Position numbers and translations under genes: made by a program. The notes under the pieces were generated by a model. The model ran no database searches and was not told where the DNA came from. It saw only the letters and a program-made list of their open reading frames with translations. Source: Asterias amurensis (Eukaryota > Echinodermata > Asteroidea > Forcipulatida > Asteriidae). Taken from it: DNA of 64,000 bases. Each line of letters starts with the position of its first letter. The first letter of the stretch is position 1. Below, one piece after another: positions 12,501 through 22,877 of the stretch. The DNA lies in NCBI RefSeq assembly GCF_032118995.1, contig NC_092661.1, positions 10,416,494 through 10,480,493 of the forward strand. The letters run 5' to 3'.

Positions 12501-13002
12501 GAAAATGGGCCATGATGAACAACTATCACCGAGGGTGTTAAATTAAACATTATACAATTGTTGCACGCTGTGATGGGGTCCATGGCAGACGAACAAGAAA
12601 CAATTCCCTCGAACCCGCGGTTGTTTCGTACACAGCGCTGGAAATCGACCAACGCCGGGAACGATCAAGGTGATGTACACCGGTGTAGATCACTTTTCAT
12701 GTTACCCGACCCCCGAGCCATGTTACATGCGTTTTTGTTGCGCGTCACATGATTGGTTTTTGACCAATCAAACTTCACAGTTTGTTACCGAGGTATAACA
12801 ATGTATTTTGGTTTCATGTTTGTGTTGACAGATCTCTCTTGCTGATCTAAACTTCCACACTTCATGGGAAACTCTACAGAATCTAAAATACACCGAGAAG
12901 AACTTGGATAAATACCCCAAGTTGGCGGCCCTTCAAGCTCGCCTCTCGGCTGATAAAGACCTATCGGGATATCTAGCAGCAAGACCAAAGCATAACGTTT
13001 AG
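9594..13002 (+). CDS. Sigma-class glutathione S-transferase (HPGDS-like), five exons, complete
   Basis: Coding exons are 9594-9726, 10328-10420, 11582-11697, 11887-11997 and 12832-13002. All introns are GT/AG and the phases join without a break (624 nt, 207 aa plus TAG), the usual length for the family. The N-terminal thioredoxin-like domain has catalytic Tyr8 in YKLQYFDGRGRGE, Trp39, the cis-Pro segment QLPIL (Pro52) and the glutathione-binding DSSAI (63-67). The helical domain follows, with FFVGDKISLADLNF near 150. Sigma GSTs conjugate glutathione to electrophiles in the cytosol, and some isomerise prostaglandin H2 to D2. The usual TPFG before QLP is LPLA here. The start is the first ATG after a TATAAAG at 9478 and keeps Tyr8 in place. 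Intron 2 carries a MITE copy (10852-11216). The subclass follows from the YxxRGRxE start and length; substrate specificity cannot be read from sequence. Confidence 0.93.
9770..9965. repeat. GTGTCGGAACA motif cluster, GST intron 1
   Basis: About ten direct and inverted copies of TGTCGGAACAC / GTGTTCCGACA in 200 bp. It reads as an open frame but codes only motif repeats. The first 40 bp of the intron precede it. Confidence 0.7.
10645..10788. mobile_element. Family-B element, half copy, in GST intron 2
   Basis: GGGTCTATGTACTTTTTG...GATAGTAGAAAGCTTCCCTG matches the left half of the element at 17081-17436; the right half is missing. Confidence 0.65.
10852..11216. mobile_element. Foldback MITE, family A, inside GST intron 2
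   Basis: Inverted ends TTAAAGGCATTGGATACT and GGTCCACTGCCTTTAA. The near-palindromic core includes TTGATTTCGAGACCTCAG. The intron still has intact splice sites, so the insertion is tolerated. Confidence 0.85.
12037..12513. mobile_element. Family-D element with internal insertion, GST intron 4
   Basis: GGGGCCATTTTCAAAACACT and GCTTTATGAAAATGGGCC are the inverted ends. The 470-bp spacing exceeds the usual 160-260 bp, so extra sequence lies between. Confidence 0.55.
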
Positions 13003-13342
13003 ACTTTTTCTTGGGAGCAGTCATCATGAGCACAGGAATTACTGGACTGTTAAATCGACACTGTTAACTGATTACAGTGAAATCGAACACAATCAAATAC
13101 CTCGAAATGGCGAAACTTTTTAAATAATGTCCTTTTTTACCTAAAGTTTATTCGAGTAGGCATAGGGGGGGGGGGCCTATCGGTAACCATAGTGCAGGGC
13201 ATTGTCCACAAGATAACATTGACCTAAGCGTTGGATTTTCTTTTGTGAAAGTGTTCCTGTGGCACTGTACACGGAATTGTGACCCTTTGCGAAACTACGA
13301 CTTCGGCTTTGGGCTTTGGCTCCGTCAGATAAACGCGCTTTC

Positions 13343-13738
13343 CTTAAATTAGAGGAACACGTTGCCTTGGATCGGACGAGTTGGTCTATAAAAAGCGTTT
13401 GAAACCGTTTGTTATGAAATGCATATGGTTAGAAAGATGTTTTAAAAGTAGAATATAATTATCCACACAAGTATCACTCAAAATTGCACGGTTTTCATTA
13501 TACGTCGCGAACTAACACGGTCGGCCATTAATGGGAGTCAAAAATTTGATTCCCATAAATGGCCGACCGTGTTAGTCGACGAGGTAAAAAAAAACACGCA
13601 ATTTCGAGGAACATTTGTGTAGATCATTGTATTCTACTTTTTCAGCATCTTTCCAACCATGCCAATTGTATAACAAACTGTTGCAGATCGCTTTTCAAGG
13701 ACCAACTCGACTGATCCAAGACAACGTGTTCCTTTAAG
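13343..13738. mobile_element. Foldback MITE, family C
   Basis: Ends AGGAACACGTTGCCTTGGAT and ATCCAAGACAACGTGTTCCT are inverted. The centre is a near-perfect hairpin with arms AACACGGTCGGCCATTAATG and its complement around AGTCAAAAATTTGATT. Lies just 3' of the GST gene. Confidence 0.9.
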
Positions 13739-14770
13739 GTGTAAGAAGCCCAAGACCAAACAAAGCCGCGGTTACGCAAAGGCCGGCGTTCACATTAACT
13801 GAGTGAGAGAATCCACTTTATACTGGTGTTAACAATTTCAAACTTCTTCCTTAGTGACTGCCATAGGCAGGTGATGCATGTAATGTTCTTATTTTTATAA
13901 ACATAGCAGCTGAAGAACATCATAAAGTAGGGGCAAGAACATGCCGCAACCAGTATAATTTTTATTCCGGCCACATTTAGATATTCAACATTTTCACCAT
14001 AATTTTATTGATATCTAATGATAATCAACATTTGTATTTCACAAACATACGAAAAAAAATTGCAGAATTATTATCATTATGTTATGTTTGTATTAGCAAA
14101 CTAATATCAATACTAAACCGCAAGTACATACAATAAGAACAGTAAAGAAAACAAAACCATGCACATACTAGGAGAGAGAGAAAAAAGTTATTCATAAAAC
14201 AAGGCAAAAACAAGCGTATAAATAAATTATTTTATTTTTGCAAACTCAATTATTGCCAAGTCTGTTTTATTTCGACTAAAATGATTTATTGTTCTCTTCA
14301 GTATAACATTGTTTTGTCAAAACTTCTGTTCATCTAATGACGACGTCATCATGACGTATAGAGTGTGGTCTTGATGTTGCAGTTCAACTTGCAGTTTAAT
14401 TGTGTAGTTTTTTTGCTGCAGAGACAAGATTGAAGAAATACCGAAATGGTCTTTCAGGGATACTGTAAGTTTGCTTTTCAGGCCGATTGTGCAAACACTG
14501 TTTACCATAACCAAAGGTTATAGAGCGCCGTAGGCGCAAGATGCGGAACTCGGGCTGACATGTGAAATCCCACTGGACGCCATTTCGGTGCCTTCGGCGC
14601 TCTATAATCTTTACCATGACTAATACGCAACGGTTACTTCTAGGAAGAAAAAAGGTTGTCATCCACAGCTAGTAATAACGTTTTGGAGGTGAATGTTTCC
14701 TTTGATGATGCCGGCCTCTGTGACGTCAATTTGCTTCACTCGCAGCTGAGGTCAGAAAAAGATTCGGCTT

Positions 14771-14776
14771 TTTATT
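14771..14776 (-). promoter_or_regulatory. Putative polyadenylation signal of the first lectin gene
   Basis: Minus-strand AATAAA about 80 bp downstream of the lectin stop codon, a normal distance for a short 3' UTR. Not verified by transcript data. Confidence 0.4.
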
Positions 14777-14854
14777 TGAAAGTCGTCCAAATTGGTTTCC
14801 TATTATCTCCAAAGTTGTTGGGGTAACTGACCCTTGGCGTACAGGAATGGGTAG

Positions 14855-15340
14855 TCAGTTAGGTCGGTACTGGTATCGTTGAAGCATCTTGCAGATATAA
14901 GGTAACTTATAATGACAAGGGTAATCATTCCAACCCATATCGGCCCCCATTTGGACACAATCCTCGTTACCAGCTGCGTTATCAGGTTGGTTAGGATGCC
15001 ACCAGTCTTGGGACCCGGTGGGTTGCCCGTCCTGCCACACCCAGTTCCCTTCTATAGCGATGTCAGTTAACCCGATCCAGGCACTACCGTGCTGAATGTA
15101 CCCAGCGAGGAACGCAGCTTCGTCCGTGTCCAGCACCGAGGTGAGATGGGACTCTCTGCCACCTTGCGCCTGGGCGTTGCAGTTGCTCTCGGCGGTGTTG
15201 AAAGTCTCTCGTTGTTCCACGTACAGATAGCAATGCCGTCTATAAGCATCCCATCCCAGCGGGCAGAGACAGCCTGCATGCCCGTAGTGCACGATACCTG
15301 CTAGTAGAGCTAACAACTTGAAGTCGAAGAGGAAATGCAT
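14855..15340 (-). CDS. Secreted C-type lectin, QPD (galactose-type), intronless
   Basis: A 161-aa single-exon ORF. Residues 1-22 form a signal peptide (hydrophobic LLALLAGIV, small residue before the mature CLCPLGW). One C-type lectin domain fills the rest: CPLGWDAYRRHCYLY at the start, WIGL (88-91), NWVWQDGQP (99-107), QPD (118-120), EDC (126-128), WND (137-139) and the final Cys in LPYIC (150). QPD with WND are the calcium ligands that typically give galactose-type binding. Cysteines 24/26, 37, 54, 128, 142 and 150 fit a long-form domain. The protein stops soon after the domain, so it is a simple soluble lectin, as in echinoderm coelomic-fluid lectins. An AATAAA on the minus strand (14776-14771) lies about 80 bp past the stop. 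The tail CKMLQRYQYRP is shared with the lectin at 19136-19633. Confidence 0.9.
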   Translation of the reverse strand: MHFLFDFKLLALLAGIVHYGHAGCLCPLGWDAYRRHCYLYVEQRETFNTAESNCNAQAQGGRESHLTSVLDTDEAAFLAGYIQHGSAWIGLTDIAIEGNWVWQDGQPTGSQDWWHPNQPDNAAGNEDCVQMGADMGWNDYPCHYKLPYICKMLQRYQYRPN

Positions 15341-15770
15341 TCTTATAGGAGTCGTTGTGAAATAAAGTGTTTATCAGAATGCGTCTCTTTGGGTTTTTTT
15401 TTTTTTTTCAAATTGCATTGACCATCGAGTTTAGTTGTTGAAACGATGAACACCAGGATACAAGTGTCTTCTCTTTTCATATAGAGATGTTTATTAAAAG
15501 GAGACAACATTTAATATTCATGTAAAATTTATCCACAGTGGAGTTACTGATTGAGTCGAAATATTCGTCGTTTGAGGACTGTCATTCATCAATTATTCAT
15601 TGTGCTTGTTCTACCTGGTTCAAAATCGTTAAAAAGTATTATAAATTAATGAAGACAGAGAAAAAGAAAGAAAAAATCGACGCGTGGGACTTTGGCAGTG
15701 CCCTGTCGTTGTCTAATAATTTGCCTCAGAATGGTAATTTGCCTGGGAACAAACCACCTGTACAAACAAG

Positions 15771-15931
15771 GCCCCAAATTCATATAAGCGTGTAAGCACA
15801 AAAACTTGCTAAGCACGGGAAAATATTGCTTAGCAAAAACGGGTTACCAGCCAAAATCGTTGTGACTGGTAAACTACTCATATTTTGATTAGCAAATAGA
15901 TTTTATCAGCATTTTTATGAAATAGGGCCAT
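15771..15931. mobile_element. Foldback element, family D
   Basis: GGCCCCAAATTCATATAAGC to TTTTTATGAAATAGGGCC, with AACTTGCTAAGCACGGG and ATTGCTTAGCAAAAAC between. Confidence 0.7.
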
Positions 15932-16609
15932 TGGGCCCTTTCGAAACCCTGGCTTGTTGGGCTGCGACATCAAGTTTGGAGCAGTGTAGTGCACAGTGTT
16001 TCCAATATCAAACGGAGCCTGGAGCGAGAGCCGGCCAGAGCCAACGCCGAGGTTTGGGAAATGCCCGTACATTACACATTGTTTCCCGTCCTTGGCGCTT
16101 TCAAATTATCACTCATTAGTGGCAATAAAAACTTACTTATAGTTAAAATAACAATAGTTTTCGATAATGAGCATTTTGAGGATCATTGCACTTCGAAGAA
16201 ATGTGGCTGTGGAAAAATTTGTGTCAGTTTTTATCCCCAAAATCTTGAATCTGAAAAACATGTCTGTCAGTAACATTTACTTACTATAATTCCATAACAA
16301 CTCCAGGTTTTCGGCGATATCTTTCTAAAAACTTTCCCACCTTTCGAAATGAAATTTCCACAGGTTAGTTTACCATACAATATCTACATATTTAAAAGGT
16401 TTAAATATTCGATCAGAACGGTTATCACGTGTTAGATAGCTTGAATTAGTGAACGTCCAACACCCAAACGTTTGTTCGTGTTCAACATTGACGGCTATAT
16501 CGATGCGGCTATGGGTTCCGCTTAGACAACAAGCTTCAACGTTGTTATAATATGACGATTGCTAAAACAGCCAAATATTGCTGAGTAAAACTGTTCAACC
16601 CACATCCTC

Positions 16610-16973
16610 TTAAAGACACTGGACACTATTGTCACTTGGTGTATCCTGACATATGAATAAAAAGAATGACAAACCTGTGGAAAGTTTGGCTCAAATGGTC
16701 ATCGAATTTGCAAGAGAATAATTAAATCAAAAACACACACACACATGTTGTATGCAATACGTTATGTGCTTTCAAAAATGCGTAATATAAGGCTTCAGCT
16801 GAGGTATTTTGTTATTTGAGTGAGAAACTACCTCATTCTCAAAAACTATACGTTACTTCAGAGGGAGTCGTTTCTCATAATGTGGTATACTATCAGCAGC
16901 TCTTCATTGCTCGTGAACAAGTAAGTTTTTATGCTAACAATTATTCTGAGTAATTACCAATGTGTCCAGTGGT
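16610..16973. mobile_element. MITE, family A, diverged
   Basis: Opens TTAAAGACACTGGACACTA and ends ACCAATGTGTCCAGTGG. Interior TTCAGAGGGAGTCGTTTCTC is shared with the copy at 28530. Confidence 0.75.
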
Positions 16974-17080
16974 GAATTCTGGGTAAGATTTCACAAAGCA
17001 TATCATGATTCTTCTAAAGTTGTTTCAAGTTGCCATAGTAATTTATTTTGTGGCATCTACATAAAATGGTTTGCTTGAAA

Positions 17081-17436
17081 GGGTCTATGTAACTTTTGAA
17101 GGACAAAAACACCAAGTCCACAGATTTACACTAAACTTACACAATTTGAAGATAATGATAGTAGAAAGCCTCCCTGAAAATATTACAACGCTGAGGTGCT
17201 GTAGTGTTGGGGAAATGAGTTAAACAATGTCATGAAAATAGTTTTCGTCTCATGAGACGAAAATTGTTTTAATAATTTACAAACGTATTTGCATGACTTT
17301 GTTTTACTCATTTCTCAAAAACTACAGCACCTCAGTAAGTAATATTTGAAGGGAAGATTTCCACTATCATTATCTTCAAACCCTGTAGGTTCAATGTAAA
17401 TCTATGGACATTTTGAAAAGGTACCCAAATCCTTTA
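17081..17436. mobile_element. Foldback element, family B
   Basis: Long imperfect palindrome: the left half (GATTTACACTAAACTTACAC, GAGGTGCTGTAG) is mirrored by the right half (CTACAGCACCTCAG, ACCCTGTAGGTTCAATGTAA). Centre TTTTCGTCTCATGAGACGAA is a perfect hairpin. Confidence 0.8.
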
Positions 17437-17567
17437 ACATCAATTTGAACTTAGTTTGTTTGTGAAATCAATTGCTCGGACTAAGTGCACAGTAACTCAG
17501 CTATTTCTTCAATAATAATATTTACAACGATACAAGTTTATATATAGGCGAATAAACAACCAGTTTC

Positions 17568-17954
17568 TTTAAAGGCAGAGGACACTATTGGTTATTACTC
17601 AAAATAATTACTATCATAAAACCTTTCTTGATTACAAGTAATGGGGAGAGGTTGATGGTATGAAACATTGTGAGAAACGGCTCCCTCTGAAGTGACATAG
17701 TTTTTGAGAAAGAAGTAATTTTCCACGAATTTGATTTTGAGACCTCAGATTTAGAATTTGAGGTCTCGAAATCAAGCATCAGAAAGCACACAACTTCGTG
17801 ACACAAGGTTTTCTCTTCTTTCATTATTATCTCGCAAATTCGACGACCGATTGAGCTCAAATTTTCACAGGTTTGTCATTTTGTGCATGTTGAGATATAC
17901 AGCAAGTGAGAAGACTGATGTTTGACAATTACCAATAGTGTCCAGTGTCTTTAA
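17568..17954. mobile_element. Foldback MITE, family A
   Basis: Inverted ends TTTAAAGGCAGAGGACACTA and TAGTGTCCAGTGTCTTTAA; central GAGACCTCAGATTTAGAAT palindrome present. Abuts a family-B element. Confidence 0.85.
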
Positions 17955-18094
17955 CGTTGACTTATGCAAATTTGTTATTAAACAACTCACCACCAATTGG
18001 TACACGTGCTCTCTGTCCAGGCACATTCACACTGGTCAACGCGCGTCCACTTTCATAGAATCTTCTGGGTAAAATAAGAAGGATACACTCACAG

Positions 18095-18208
18095 TGTGGC
18101 TAAGCAAAAATTGAGTAGGGCACTTATTTCATGTAAGTTTGGCTGGTAGGCCAACCTGTTTTTGTTGAGCAAGACTTTGTGCTCAAAAGCTTTATGAAGT
18201 CGGGCCTT
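18095..18208. mobile_element. Family-D element, partial
   Basis: GGCTAAGCAAAAATTGAGTA and AAAGCTTTATGAAGTCGGGC; the left terminus is lost. Confidence 0.5.
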
Positions 18209-18277
18209 TCTCTAAGAGGTCCAAACCTTTTTAAACTGGTATCGCGTAAATTTACGCAAAAATTGAAAGCAGGGTTA

Positions 18278-18667
18278 TTAAAGGAACACGTTGCCTTGGA
18301 TCGGTCGAGTTGGTCTTTCAAATGCGTTCTGTAATCGTTTGTTGTAAAATGTATATGGTTTGAAAGATATTGTAAAAGTATAATACAATGATCTACACAA
18401 ATATGCCTCGAAATTGCGTGGTTTTCTTTTTACCCTGTCGACTAACACGGTCGGCCATTTATGGGAGTCAAATTTTTGACTCCCATAAATGGCCGACCGT
18501 GATAGTTCGCGACGTAAAAGGAAAACCGTGCAATTTCGAGTGATACTTATGTGGATCATTATATTCTACGTTTAAAAGATCTTTCTAACCATATGCATTT
18601 CATAACAAACGGTTTCAAACGCTTTTAATAGACCAACTCGTCCGATCCAAGGCAACGTGTTCCTTTA
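18278..18667. mobile_element. Foldback MITE, family C
   Basis: Second copy: TTAAAGGAACACGTTGCCTT at one end and AAGGCAACGTGTTCCTTTAA at the other. The CACGGTCGGCCATTTATGGG hairpin is intact. ORFs read through it are element-derived. Confidence 0.92.
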
Positions 18668-19135
18668 ATTTGAATTCAAGAAAATAATTATTAGTAATAT
18701 CTTAATTTCTGCAAATAGTAGCCTACAAACATTAAAACCTGCCATATGGTGCTTAAAGGCTTTTGTTTTTAATATTTGGTTGGAAAATATATTTCATGTT
18801 CAAGCTTTCATTACAACAAAATTACTGTCTGAAAAATTACTGACTTTGGTTGGAATTTTTGTCTAAAGTGGACAAAGAAATAATGTACAATTTCTGACGC
18901 AACTATGTACCTGAACATTGTTGTCAGTTAGATCTTGCAATGATCCGATAAAAACAATTCAACTAGCTTTGTTATAAAAAAATGTTTACACTTTTACTTC
19001 GGATTTAACTGCGAATCTTTAAGACCATGAAGGCCATGTGAAATGAATGTGAGGTCAAAGGTGATTATGGACGTGGGCTTTAAGGCAGATCTCTGGTGTA
19101 AATCACAAGCTTCGAAGTGTGACGTCCAGTTCAGG

Positions 19136-19633
19136 CTAATGGAGCACTAGTGGAGGTCTGTATTGATATCGCTGTAACATCTTACACACGTACGGATACA
19201 TATTGGTAGAACAATATGGGTAATTCAACCAGTAGTGATTGGCAACATCAGCAAATAGAACACAGTTTTCACCGGTGGAATACGGATAGGGATAATTAGT
19301 GCCCCATTTGGAGAATGTGTACGGCTCTCCGTCTGTCCATTGCCATGAGTAGTAGTAGCCTTTAAGTCCAATCCAGAAATAAGAATACTTGTCCACCGAT
19401 GCTAATTCTGCGATGAAGTCCGCTTCCCTATCATCGAGTACCGAAGCGAGGTGCGATTCGCGACCGTTGATGCTCTTGCTCAGACAGATTGCTTCGGCAT
19501 TGTAGAAGAAATCCGGCTGTGACACGTAAAGATAGCAGTGCCTGCCGTAGACGGACCAGCCTTTGGGACAAACACACTTTGCGTGCCCTGAAGACGGCAA
19601 CATCAACATCAGCAAAATCATGAAGAACTTCAT
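19136..19633 (-). CDS. Secreted C-type lectin-like protein lacking calcium/sugar ligands, intronless
   Basis: A 165-aa ORF. The open frame extends further upstream, but the only ATG in it is at 19633, and it begins a good signal peptide (KFFMILLMLMLPSSGHA, cut near residue 18). The fold markers of a C-type lectin domain are all present: CPKGWSVYGRHCYLY, RESHLASVLDDREADF, WIGL (87-90), WQWTDGEP (97-104), GENC (121-124) and YPYVC (146-150). Where its neighbour has QPD this protein has YPY, and WND is replaced by WLN. The conserved calcium-2 ligands are therefore gone, and classical calcium-dependent sugar binding is unlikely. The 11-residue tail CKMLQRYQYRP matches the lectin at 14855-15340, so the two are paralogues. 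The interior is unusually Tyr-rich (YSYF, YYYS, YPYPY). A TATA-like box lies upstream at 19784-19790. Confidence 0.88.
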   Translation of the reverse strand: MKFFMILLMLMLPSSGHAKCVCPKGWSVYGRHCYLYVSQPDFFYNAEAICLSKSINGRESHLASVLDDREADFIAELASVDKYSYFWIGLKGYYYSWQWTDGEPYTFSKWGTNYPYPYSTGENCVLFADVANHYWLNYPYCSTNMYPYVCKMLQRYQYRPPLVLH

Positions 19634-19783
19634 GGCGATTGTAAAATGGAATAGACAAGTGTGTTGTCGGTTCACGATTGATAATGACGATCCAATCTTT
19701 TTAAACTCCAGTTTAGCAAAACGCCACAGTAGCTCTGCTTCACTTTCTACGAAAGTTGACTGAAGAAAACCCAAGCACCGCCT

Positions 19784-19790
19784 TATAAAT
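19784..19790 (-). promoter_or_regulatory. Putative TATA box of the second lectin gene
   Basis: Minus-strand TTTATAAGG with an initiator-like CAGTCAAC about 30 nt downstream (near 19760). This predicts a 5' leader of about 125 nt before the ATG at 19633 and supports that start. Confidence 0.45.
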
Positions 19791-20277
19791 CATCCCCCCC
19801 GCATTTCCTCTATAGATGGTGGATGAGTGTTTTGTAACAATTTGTAAATATTAATTTACTAGGCCTGCAGTGAATTAAGTATTGATGGAACTCAACACAC
19901 ATTGGTTATGGCGTGTGATGTGGAAGAGTTTCGAAAATATGAAAATACTTACGCCAATTGGAATTTTCTAATGCTGGTGTGTATGAGGCCGTATGGCAAC
20001 TGACTCTTTTATTTCGGGTTATACCATGGAGGTAGAATGAAACTGGCATCAGCAAGTCATTCTTTTCACGGATGTTTAAAATATGATACGGGGAGCCCCC
20101 TCCCCGTATCATTTTAACGGGGAGTGTTACGTCACTATTGGTGTGGATTAACAATGCATCTGATGTTGGGCGAGCAATGAAGAAAAATTGGCTCCTCGAA
20201 TATTATTATTGTTTTTTATTTTTATTTTTTTATTTTTATATGTCTTGGCAACGTCAGATTGCATTTAGTGCCGGTGT

Positions 20278-20385
20278 CGCATGCAATTATGTCCTCTATG
20301 CAATACTATCCGGAGGACTATTGCATATGCAATAATGTCCGCCGGACGGTTTTGCGTATGCAATCGTGTCCGCACATTAAAATTG
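20278..20385. repeat. Short repeated motif GCATATGCAATNNTGTCC
   Basis: Variants of TATGCAATAATGTCCG occur four times in both orientations (GCATGCAATTATGTCC, CTATGCAATACTATCCGG, GGACTATTGCATATGC, CGTATGCAATCGTGTCCG). Looks like a small foldback element. Confidence 0.5.
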
Positions 20386-20544
20386 CCATCCTCAAAAATC
20401 GTCTTGATTTTATTTTTAAGGATCCCCTATAATCGATTTCGAAGAGATTCCCAATTGAAAAGCACAACAAAATTGCCCCGACTGAAAAGGCCGCAATAAA
20501 CACGTGAGCCCAGGGGTGAGTCTTGGACCCGAGGTTTCAAGGCA

Positions 20545-20735
20545 CCTGGGCCCATTTCATGGCTCTGCTTACCGCCGAGTTCTGCGCTTACGATCGCGAT
20601 TCCCCGCTTACGTGCAAGCGCCGAATTTCTGCGCTAGCCTTGTAAGCGTAGAATGCCTAGTAACGCCGCTAGTATTCGCCGCTAACCCGCGAATTCTGTG
20701 CTTACGGTAAACAGGGCCATGAAATTGGGCCCAGG
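20545..20735. mobile_element. Foldback element with GGGCCCA ends
   Basis: CCTGGGCCCATTTCATGG and CCATGAAATTGGGCCCAGG are inverted ends, with CTGCTTACCG and CGGTAAACAG next in. Interior is rich in GCGCTTACG-type segments and GC-rich compared with its surroundings. Related at the tips to family D. Confidence 0.75.
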
Positions 20736-21279
20736 TATACTGCTACACACCATCCAAATTATAGATTAAATTAATAAAATACTTGATGCGGGCTTTTTGT
20801 TTGCGTTTCGGTCAAAACATAATGTTTAGACATTGTTAAAGCAGCCTAGATCGATGTACGCACATGTCACTTTCTCAACCATAGTCTCGCTAAAGTTTGG
20901 TATCGGAAAGCCTCCATTAACTTATTAACTGTGTCAGTAAAATGGCTGCATGACATTTTACGAAATTACCACATTGCATCGTAACGAACTGAAAATGTAT
21001 GTAACTGATTAATTGAAAACAAATTAGGCCTATAATTTGATTTGTACCAAATTACAGTTATCTTTGTCTGAGAAGATTGCTTGTTTTCAAATATCATAAA
21101 CAATAACTTCATTCACAAAAACAACACGCTAAAATGTTTTCCTACAAGTATTTATAGACATGTTGTTTCGTTATTAAGTGCAATAGTCACATAATTTTAA
21201 TTGCATCATGGCAAATGACATGAAAACAGTTTCCTAATCTCTTTCTAACCGTGACACCAAAACAACAACACATTAATTA

Positions 21280-21780
21280 ATGCACGTGCCAGTTGGCACA
21301 TTAGTCACCGAAATTGAAAGTAGGTCCATTTATCAACCAATCACAAGCCTTATAGTTGCGCGTCTGAAACACCTGTGGTTATGTTGCAATACGTGCGCTT
21401 TCTCCATCTTATCACAACAACTTGCAAACAAACAAGCCGAGTATTTTTATCAACCAATCACAGGCCTTAGATGCGCGTCTCAACAAGCCTTAGTTGCGCG
21501 TCTCAAACACCTTGTTTTACTAGTAACCAATCACAAGCCTTAGTTGTGCGACTCAAACACCTGTGGTCATTTTGAAATACGTGCACTTTCTCCACTAATT
21601 TTATATCACAGCAAGTTGCAATTAAACAAATACATTCGTCCAATGTTATAATGCAAAGTGTTACTATAAACCAATCACAAGCCTTAGTTGCGCGTCTCAA
21701 ACACCTGTTTTTATTCCGTAATACGCGCACTTTCTCCATCACAACAAGCTTGCAAATGAACAAACAATCATACAATGTCA
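21280..21780. repeat. Tandem repeat containing CCAAT-like motifs
   Basis: Four irregular units (74-143 bp) with ACCAATCACAAGCCTTAG, TTGCGCGTCTCAAACACCTG and ATACGTGCGCTTTCTCCAT. It lies about 500 bp upstream of the promoter-like region at 22250. Confidence 0.75.
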
Positions 21781-22049
21781 TTATGCCGAGTGTTGATTTG
21801 TCAACATAATTAGGCTACTACGGCAAATCAAATGCAAAGTCACGAAGGGCAATTCCAAACGCCTTGGAGTCAACCAACTGCATGCGCTGTAAGGGGAACA
21901 TTTCTTATTTCTGTAACTCACTATTTCCCAACATAAAATTTCCTTTTTGGAGATTGCCTACTACTAGTATAGGAACGTGCCTTTCGAACATGCACTATTA
22001 AACAACTCATTGCATTGATGTTGTTTTAGGGGGGGGTGTTGCTAGTGCT

Positions 22050-22106
22050 CTCATAAGGTTTTATGCTGATGATTATTTTTTTAGAAACAGTGTCCACTGC
22101 CTCAAA
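22050..22106. mobile_element. Family-A MITE, end fragment
   Basis: Only the terminal TTTTATGCTGATGATTATTT and CAGTGTCCACTGCCT are left. Confidence 0.6.
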
Positions 22107-22328
22107 ACGTTATATTTGCAGTAGTGTCATTTTTGTATAGAGAAGAGTCCGAAAAAATAATTGTTACTACATAAATTACTACCATAACATCTATATTTTG
22201 GTGTGGTTTAGTTTAGTAGACGACTATTTTCTTGTGGCATGACAAATTGTAGAATGTCGTCGTGCAACACGTTAACACATGCGCCTGCTGCGTCTGCGCC
22301 TGCGCCCTAGACGTTGGTGTTGTACAAG

Positions 22329-22356
22329 ATGGCGTCGTCTTGCTTTAATTAAACAG
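22329..22356 (+). other. Candidate first exon, paralogous copy
   Basis: AAGATGGCGTCGTC runs to the donor AACAG|GTAAGAAAG at 22356/22357. The coordinates run from ATG to donor. The upstream region GAATGTCGTCGTGCAACACG matches the promoter near 7,235 on the minus strand, and both carry a GC-rich CGCCTGCG stretch before the ATG. The small ORF from this ATG stops after seven codons (MASSCFN) before the splice site, so the copies differ in leader coding. Confidence 0.4.
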
Positions 22357-22877
22357 GTAAGAAAGTTTGTTTTAAATCCAACTTTATTTATCATTGTCAC
22401 TGTCAATACCACACAGAGACATATTTAAGTTATTCGTTTGTAATTCAAGCTTGACCTAGTCCATATTTTGGTCGGCAAAGTTGGCCATGAATACAGACAT
22501 TTTACATTTCTGCAAAACGGTCCGTGCGAGCATGACCAAAATTATTTTCAGACAATAGCGGCGCCAGCCATGATGTTGTAAAACTCGACACAGCTAAAGC
22601 TTGATTTCTGTGGGTGAGGAAACTTGGTGTAAAATAGTGGTTAATTATATTTTGCTCAGGTGTTACGGGATTTAGTACATGTGGTGGGGTTGGGCGAGGG
22701 GGGGGGGGGCCTGACAGCTGTGTATTTTGACAGTTAGATCATGGATGTGTTTTAATATTATTTCTAAAATATAATATTGCAACTATTTAGCTTAACTACT
22801 GTGTAATGTATAATAAACACTTATGTTTAAGTGCATAACTAGTGAGTGTGTGTTTCCCTGTTTTGTTGTCCCCTCAG

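Noticed and set aside
19634..19774. 47-residue N-terminal extension of the second lectin
   Set aside because: The frame is open but has no ATG, and the signal peptide starts at 19633; a TATA box at 19784 makes this the 5' leader.
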